Part shown: positions 14,577 through 18,167 of the stretch, piece by piece | How positions within the stretch are numbered: the first letter of the stretch is position 1 | Layout: each line of letters opens with the position of its first letter | From: Candidatus Thioglobus vulcanius | Lineage (GTDB): Bacteria > Pseudomonadota > Gammaproteobacteria > PS1 > Pseudothioglobaceae | Direction of reading: 5' to 3' | Length of the DNA stretch: 18,167 nucleotides | NCBI GenBank assembly: GCA_910595855.1 | Contig: CAJVCJ010000053.1 | Span: forward strand, 1 to 18,167 | Made by a program: the position numbers and the translations under genes | The notes under the pieces: model-generated | What the model was told of the DNA's origin: nothing | The model's database searches: none | What the model saw: the letters and a program-made list of their open reading frames with translations, nothing else

Positions 14577-15287
14577 TTTATCTGTAATCTCAATGGCATT
14601 GCCTTGCGATTGTGACCAATCCCCTAAAACATAACGTGTGAATGTCTGCTCAACATGAGTGTTGAGTCGATGTGTATGCCCATGAATGAGATCAGCACCC
14701 GGGTATTTTTTCATTAGCTTGTTTACCGCCCCAGGGTTAACATCCATAATTTCACTCGATTTATTTTGCTGAGATTCAATGCTTTTTTTGCGTAATTGAC
14801 CGCTAAACTTGAGTCGCCATTTTTTCGGCAAGCGCACAAAAATAGCCTTAGTGATTGGATGTTGCAAGATTGATTTCATCTGTTGGTACGATTCATCATC
14901 TGTGCATAGTTCATCACCATGGGTTAATACATATTGCTGATCATTGGCTTCTAACAAATAAGGTGAGTCAATTAGTTTGCAACCTGTTTGACGAGAAAAT
15001 TCCTTTGCCAGCAAGAAATCACGATTACCTGTCATGACCAACACTTGGGTTTTGCTGCTGAGTATTTTAAGCAGTGAAACTATTTGTGCATAATGCGGTG
15101 CTGACAGATCATCTCCTAGCCAAGTGTTAAACAGATCGCCAAGAATAAACACTTGATCTGCAGACTGCGCTTGTTGACAGAATTTTTCAAACAGTTGATT
15201 TTTATCAGCCTCATTGTTAATAAGGTGTAAATCAGCAATAATTAAGATTTGCTGGATATTGACAGAGGTTGAATTAAATTGAGACAT
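14553..15287 (-). CDS. lpxH: UDP-2,3-diacylglucosamine diphosphatase
   Basis: LpxH cleaves UDP-2,3-diacylglucosamine to lipid X and UMP in lipid A synthesis at the cytoplasmic face of the inner membrane. The calcineurin-like metallophosphatase motifs are in order: IIADLHL (16-22; Asp19, His21), ILGDLFNTWLGDD (48-60; Asp51), MTGNRDF (85-91; Asn88, Arg89), LTHGDELCTDD (121-131; His123) and IHGHTHRLNTH (201-211; His204, His206). The 244-residue length is normal. The ATG directly follows the T-run of the ppiB terminator and has no ribosome-binding site, so its expression is puzzling. No other start precedes the first catalytic motif. The 3' end overlaps the convergent RNase gene by 24 bases with no terminator between them. 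ppiB-lpxH is also the E. coli order. Confidence 0.94.
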   Translation of the reverse strand: MSQFNSTSVNIQQILIIADLHLINNEADKNQLFEKFCQQAQSADQVFILGDLFNTWLGDDLSAPHYAQIVSLLKILSSKTQVLVMTGNRDFLLAKEFSRQTGCKLIDSPYLLEANDQQYVLTHGDELCTDDESYQQMKSILQHPITKAIFVRLPKKWRLKFSGQLRKKSIESQQNKSSEIMDVNPGAVNKLMKKYPGADLIHGHTHRLNTHVEQTFTRYVLGDWSQSQGNAIEITDKLSRLEIS

Positions 15288-15313
15288 AAAAAAGCCCGGT
15301 ATAAAACCGGGCT
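15288..15313 (-). terminator. Intrinsic terminator after ppiB, abutting the lpxH start
   Basis: On the minus strand, AGCCCGGT (15313-15306), loop TTTAT, and ACCGGGCT (15300-15293) form a perfect GC-rich 8-bp stem followed by five more Ts (15292-15288). The stem begins five bases after the ppiB stop. The next base is the A of the lpxH ATG. Confidence 0.85.
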
Positions 15314-15318
15314 GATTA

Positions 15319-15804
15319 TTATTTAATGTAAGCTTTAGTTACAATTACCGCATCATTTGGCACATCGCCATGGCCACCTTTGTTGCCAGTTGCGACTTCG
15401 TTGATTTTATCAACCACATCAAAACCATCAACAACCTCACCAAACACACAGTATCCCCATCCATCTTGTCCTGGGTAATCTAAGAATGAATTATCTTTAG
15501 TGTTAATAAAAAACTGAGAGCTAGCAGAATGAGGTGCTGCAGTTCTAGCCATAGATAGAGTATATTTAGAATTTTTTAAGCCGTTTTTAGCTTCATTTTC
15601 AATTTCAGCGTTAGTTGGTTTTTGACTCATGTCTTCGTTAAATCCACCACCTTGAATCATGAAGTTTTTAATCACGCGGTGAAAAATAGTATCATCAAAA
15701 AAACCTGATTCAATATAGTCAGTAAAGTTTTTAGCACTGATTGGCGCCTTGTCAGCATCAACTGTAATATGAATATCACCCATGTTTGTTTCAAAAATAA
15801 TCAT
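15319..15804 (-). CDS. ppiB: Peptidyl-prolyl cis-trans isomerase B (cyclophilin)
   Basis: This is a cytoplasmic cyclophilin that speeds proline isomerisation during protein folding. The 161-residue length matches E. coli PpiB (164) and there is no signal peptide. Active-site motifs are FHRVIKNFMIQGGGF (41-55; Arg43, Gln51), then SMARTAAPHSASSQFFIN around 84-101 and WGYCVFGEVVDGFDVVDKI around 116-134. The ATG has a GAGAG element upstream, and a minus-strand TATAAT at 15841-15836 is a likely promoter. It diverges from rplU across a 113-base region and ends just before a terminator. Confidence 0.95.
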   Translation of the reverse strand: MIIFETNMGDIHITVDADKAPISAKNFTDYIESGFFDDTIFHRVIKNFMIQGGGFNEDMSQKPTNAEIENEAKNGLKNSKYTLSMARTAAPHSASSQFFINTKDNSFLDYPGQDGWGYCVFGEVVDGFDVVDKINEVATGNKGGHGDVPNDAVIVTKAYIK

Positions 15805-15835
15805 TGTTCTCTCGTCCGTGTGAATAAAAATACAA

Positions 15836-15862
15836 ATTATACTTAAAACTCCCTTTCATAAA
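15836..15862 (-). promoter_or_regulatory. Probable ppiB promoter
   Basis: A perfect TATAAT occupies 15841-15836 on the minus strand, 32 bases before the ppiB start. TTTATG (15862-15857) is a weak -35 at a short 15-base spacing. It lies within 20 bases of the divergent rplU promoter, so the two share regulatory space. Confidence 0.45.
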
Positions 15863-15882
15863 TACGCTCGTTGGCGTATAAT
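15854..15882 (+). promoter_or_regulatory. Probable rplU-rpmA promoter
   Basis: A perfect TATAAT occupies 15877-15882. TTTCAT (15854-15859), a poor -35 match, lies 17 bases upstream. The predicted leader to the rplU ATG is about 30 bases. A short inverted repeat, TACGC (15863-15867) with GCGTA (15874-15878), spans the spacer and enters the -10. Confidence 0.55.
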
Positions 15883-15917
15883 TGCCTCTTTTTATGAATT
15901 CACATTTAGGATTTATT

Positions 15918-16229
15918 ATGTACGCAGTTTTTAAAACAGGTGGTCAGCAGTTTAGAGTAACCGAAGGCACAACGCTTAAGGTAGAAAAATTAGAAGTTGA
16001 GCCAGGCAAAACAATCACTTTTGAAGAAGTGTTGATGGTTGCTGATGGTGATAACGTTCAAGTTGGCGTACCTTTGGTTGCTAAAGCAACAGTTGAAGCA
16101 AAAGTTATTTCACAAGGCAAAGGAAAGAAAGTTACAATCATAAAATTCCGTCGTCGTAAGCACTCTATGAAGACACAAGGTCATAGACAGCTTTACACTG
16201 AAATTGAAATTACAAAAATTAAGGCATAG
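15918..16229 (+). CDS. rplU: 50S ribosomal protein L21
   Basis: This is large-subunit protein L21, which binds 23S rRNA. The open frame extends upstream to about 15882, but the ATG at 15918 gives the canonical N-terminus MYAVFKTGGQQFRV and 103 residues, exactly the usual length. An AGGA at 15908-15911 is well placed before it, and the longer frame would start inside the -10 box. GKGKKVTIIKFRRRKHSMKTQGHRQ near the C-terminus is the L21 signature. rpmA follows after 11 bases. Confidence 0.96.
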   Translation: MYAVFKTGGQQFRVTEGTTLKVEKLEVEPGKTITFEEVLMVADGDNVQVGVPLVAKATVEAKVISQGKGKKVTIIKFRRRKHSMKTQGHRQLYTEIEITKIKA

Positions 16230-16240
16230 GAGAATAACCC

Positions 16241-16498
16241 ATGGCACATAAAAAAGCAGGCGGTAGTACTAATAACGGACGCGACTCCGAATCAAAACGT
16301 CTAGGCGTTAAAAGATATGGTGGTCAAGTAGTTTTAGCAGGTAACATTTTAGTTCGTCAAAGAGGCACTAAAGTTCATCCTGGTACTAACGTACGTAAAG
16401 GTAAGGACGACACATTATTTGCTACAGCAGATGGTAAAGTTGTTTTTGCTAAAAAAGGTAAATTCATGCGTCAAACGGTTTCAATCGAAGCTGTATAG
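16241..16498 (+). CDS. rpmA: 50S ribosomal protein L27
   Basis: L27 lies near the peptidyl transferase centre. The 85-residue length matches E. coli. The sequence starts MAHKKAGGSTNNGRDS and has GVKRYGGQVVLAGNILVRQRGTK in the middle, both invariant features. AGGAG lies eight bases before the ATG at the end of rplU. In many gammaproteobacteria obgE follows rplU-rpmA; here a terminator and fabD follow. Confidence 0.97.
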   Translation: MAHKKAGGSTNNGRDSESKRLGVKRYGGQVVLAGNILVRQRGTKVHPGTNVRKGKDDTLFATADGKVVFAKKGKFMRQTVSIEAV

Positions 16499-16518
16499 TT
16501 TGTTGTTAAGAATTATCT

Positions 16519-16545
16519 AAAAAGCGCCTTCCGGGCGCTTTTTTT
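16519..16545 (+). terminator. Intrinsic terminator of rplU-rpmA
   Basis: AAAAAGCGCC (16519-16528) pairs with GGCGCTTTTT (16534-16543) around a five-base TTCCG loop, followed by T to 16545. It begins 20 bases after the rpmA stop. The rest of the gap to fabD is AT-rich; TATTAA at 16564-16569 is a weak possible -10. Confidence 0.92.
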
Positions 16546-16583
16546 ATGGATAAAATAAACTCATATTAATTAAACAAATACTT

Positions 16584-17519
16584 ATGAAATACGCAATCAT
16601 TTTTCCAGGTCAAGGCTCTCAATCCCTTGGTATGCTCGCAGATTTAGCTGATAATTTTCCTATTGTAAAAGATACATTTACAGAAGCCTCTGATGCATTA
16701 GGTTTTGATCTTTGGAAACTTGCACAGGAAGATCAAGAGGCACTTAATCAAACACAAAACACCCAGCCAGCTATGTTGGCGGCAGGTTATGCTACTTATC
16801 TTGCTCTAACAAGCGAAACAGATTTATCACCTGTCTGCATGGCAGGCCACTCTTTGGGTGAGTACACAGCGTTAGTTGCATCTGGTTCATTGAATTTTTC
16901 TGACGGTATTAAGTTAGTGCGCACGCGTGCAGAGCTAATGCAGGCTGCGGTGCCTACTGGTGTAGGCGCAATGGCAGCTATCTTGGGTTTAGAGGATGCA
17001 GTGGTTGTTAAGGTGTGTGCTGATTACGCAGGCGAAGGTATTGTACAAGCAGTTAATTTTAATTCAAATGGCCAAGTAGTAATTGCCGGCAATAAAGCAG
17101 CAGTAGACATTACTTGTGAAGCAATGAAAGCTGCAGGTGCTAAACGCGCTGTGGTATTGCCAGTCAGTGTGCCTTCGCATTGTTCATTAATGGACGATGC
17201 AGCGCTTAAGTTTAAAGATGCGGTAGATGCTGTGGAATTTAACATGGGTGATGTAGATGTGCTTCACAATGTTGATGCAGCTAAAGCATTAGACACTGAC
17301 GATATGAAAGCTAAATTAGTAGCGCAACTTCATAAGCCAGTCCTGTGGACAGGCACAGTAAGAGCCATGCATGAAATGGGTGTGGAAAAATTAATTGAGT
17401 CGGGCCCAGGCAAAGTGCTAGCTGGCTTAACTAGAAGAATTGAAAAAACATTAACAGCAAACGCAGTGCTAGATTCTGCCAGCGTTTCTGCAACTTTAGA
17501 GGAGATTACACATGAGTAA
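16584..17519 (+). CDS. fabD: Malonyl-CoA:ACP transacylase
   Basis: FabD loads malonyl groups onto acyl carrier protein for type II fatty acid synthesis. The 311-residue protein (E. coli 309) has FPGQGSQSLGM (7-17), QTQNTQPAMLAAGYA (56-70), the nucleophile GHSLGEYTALVASG (88-101, Ser90), the CoA-carboxylate-binding Arg115 in RTRAELM, and VPSHCSLM (196-203) with catalytic His199. GPGKVLAGL closes the fold. No ribosome-binding site precedes the ATG, which follows an AT-rich stretch. It overlaps fabG by 8 bases. fabH and plsX, which usually lie just upstream, are absent. Confidence 0.96.
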   Translation: MKYAIIFPGQGSQSLGMLADLADNFPIVKDTFTEASDALGFDLWKLAQEDQEALNQTQNTQPAMLAAGYATYLALTSETDLSPVCMAGHSLGEYTALVASGSLNFSDGIKLVRTRAELMQAAVPTGVGAMAAILGLEDAVVVKVCADYAGEGIVQAVNFNSNGQVVIAGNKAAVDITCEAMKAAGAKRAVVLPVSVPSHCSLMDDAALKFKDAVDAVEFNMGDVDVLHNVDAAKALDTDDMKAKLVAQLHKPVLWTGTVRAMHEMGVEKLIESGPGKVLAGLTRRIEKTLTANAVLDSASVSATLEEITHE

Positions 17520-18167
17520 TTTAGAAGGAAAAATCGTATTAGTTACTGGCGCATCACGCGGTATTGGTCAAGCTATTGCACTGTCTTTAGGCAATGCAGG
17601 TGCAACAGTTATTGGCACAGCAACGAGCGACAAGGGTGCTGAAGCAATCAGTGCTACTTTAAAAGATAATGGTGTATCTGGACAAGGTATGGCGCTTAAT
17701 GTCACTAACAACGATCAAATTGCCGAGGTAATGAAGGATATTGTAGATACTTATGGTGCAGTTGATATCTTGATTAACAACGCCGGTATCACTCGTGATA
17801 ATCTTCTCATGCGCATGAAAGAAGATGAGTGGGACGATATCATGAATACTAATCTTGCCTCAGTTTATAAAATGTCAAAAGCAGTACTACGCGGTATGAT
17901 GAAAAAACGTGCAGGCCGTATTATCTCTATCGCATCCGTTGTGGGTGCAATGGGCAACGCTGGTCAAACCAACTACGCTGCTGCCAAAGCTGGCATTATG
18001 GGCTTTACTAAGTCATTAGCTCGTGAAGTTGGAGCTCGCGGTATTACAGTTAATTGTGTGGCACCAGGTTTTATCAAAACTGACATGACAGACTCACTGC
18101 CAGAAGAGCAAAAAGAGGCGCTTTCTAAACAGATTCCAATGGGTCGTTTGGGTACAGTTGAAGAAAT
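17512..18167 (+). CDS. fabG: 3-oxoacyl-ACP reductase, partial (3' end beyond window)
   Basis: FabG is the NADPH-dependent reductase that converts 3-oxoacyl-ACP to 3-hydroxyacyl-ACP. The frame runs 218 codons to the window edge without a stop, out of about 245 expected. Short-chain dehydrogenase motifs are intact: TGASRGIG (12-19), NNAG (89-92), Asn114, and the catalytic Ser142, Tyr155 and Lys159 in NYAAAKAG. The VAPGFIKTDMT segment (183-193) is typical of FabG. AGGAG at 17500-17504 lies seven bases before the ATG, inside fabD. acpP would be expected next, beyond the window. Confidence 0.96.
   Translation, partial: MSNLEGKIVLVTGASRGIGQAIALSLGNAGATVIGTATSDKGAEAISATLKDNGVSGQGMALNVTNNDQIAEVMKDIVDTYGAVDILINNAGITRDNLLMRMKEDEWDDIMNTNLASVYKMSKAVLRGMMKKRAGRIISIASVVGAMGNAGQTNYAAAKAGIMGFTKSLAREVGARGITVNCVAPGFIKTDMTDSLPEEQKEALSKQIPMGRLGTVEE

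Noticed and set aside
15882..15917. Longer N-terminus for rplU
   Set aside because: It would begin inside the -10 hexamer and add residues not found in L21; the ATG at 15918 has a proper ribosome-binding site.
1..18167. Mobile element, phage, CRISPR, toxin-antitoxin or defence island
   Set aside because: No transposase, integrase, nuclease array or regularly spaced repeats are visible; every substantial frame is explained by a housekeeping family.

Overview
This 18.2 kb window is a dense, low-GC stretch of bacterial chromosome made of housekeeping genes: 21 protein-coding genes (the last cut by the window edge) and one tRNA. UbiC, CmoA, LpxH, a Bax-type glucosaminidase and the order rhodanese-grxC-gpsA point to a gammaproteobacterium. 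The AT-rich composition, compact layout and short intergenic gaps would fit a small-genome marine lineage such as the SUP05/Thioglobus group, but that placement is an inference without a database search. I see no mobile elements, CRISPR array, phage genes or attachment sites, and no intergenic gap longer than about 135 bases.

Layout. 1-1008: rplM-rpsI on the + strand, with a promoter and a perfect 16-bp bidirectional terminator. 1010-8181: a ten-gene minus-strand run, read in the order ridA, recG, ubiC, cmoA, trpG/pabA, rhodanese, grxC, gpsA, histidine phosphatase, bax-like. Its genes overlap or are at most 24 bases apart, so it is probably one transcription unit. 8290-10017: a long-form SelO (YdiU) AMP-transferase pseudokinase. 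10151-10237: tRNA-Leu(UAA) on the minus strand with its own UUCG-loop terminator. 10328-14576: a + strand run of a small zinc-ribbon membrane protein (PP0621-like), YciB, GcvT, GcvH and an RNB-domain exoribonuclease. 14553-15804: ppiB and lpxH on the minus strand, lpxH overlapping the RNase gene tail to tail. 15918-16498: rplU-rpmA with a terminator. 16584-end: fabD-fabG.

The genes cover translation (L13, S9, L21, L27, tRNA-Leu, and CmoA for tRNA wobble modification), envelope and lipid synthesis (GpsA, LpxH, FabD, FabG, YciB, the Bax-like enzyme), redox and stress functions (Grx3, rhodanese, RidA, SelO), DNA repair (RecG), folding (PpiB), RNA decay (RNB), ubiquinone precursor supply (UbiC) and one-carbon metabolism (GcvT, GcvH).

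I did not find a convincing undescribed system. The points most worth a second look are local: an intrinsic terminator hairpin that abuts the lpxH start codon, a roughly 38-residue insertion with two cysteines in YciB, the diverged catalytic loop and extra length of SelO, an H-to-F change in the nucleophile motif of TrpG/PabA, a 17-bp palindrome at the ridA promoter, and familiar partner genes that are missing from conserved neighbourhoods (secB, spoT, gcvP, cmoB, fabH).
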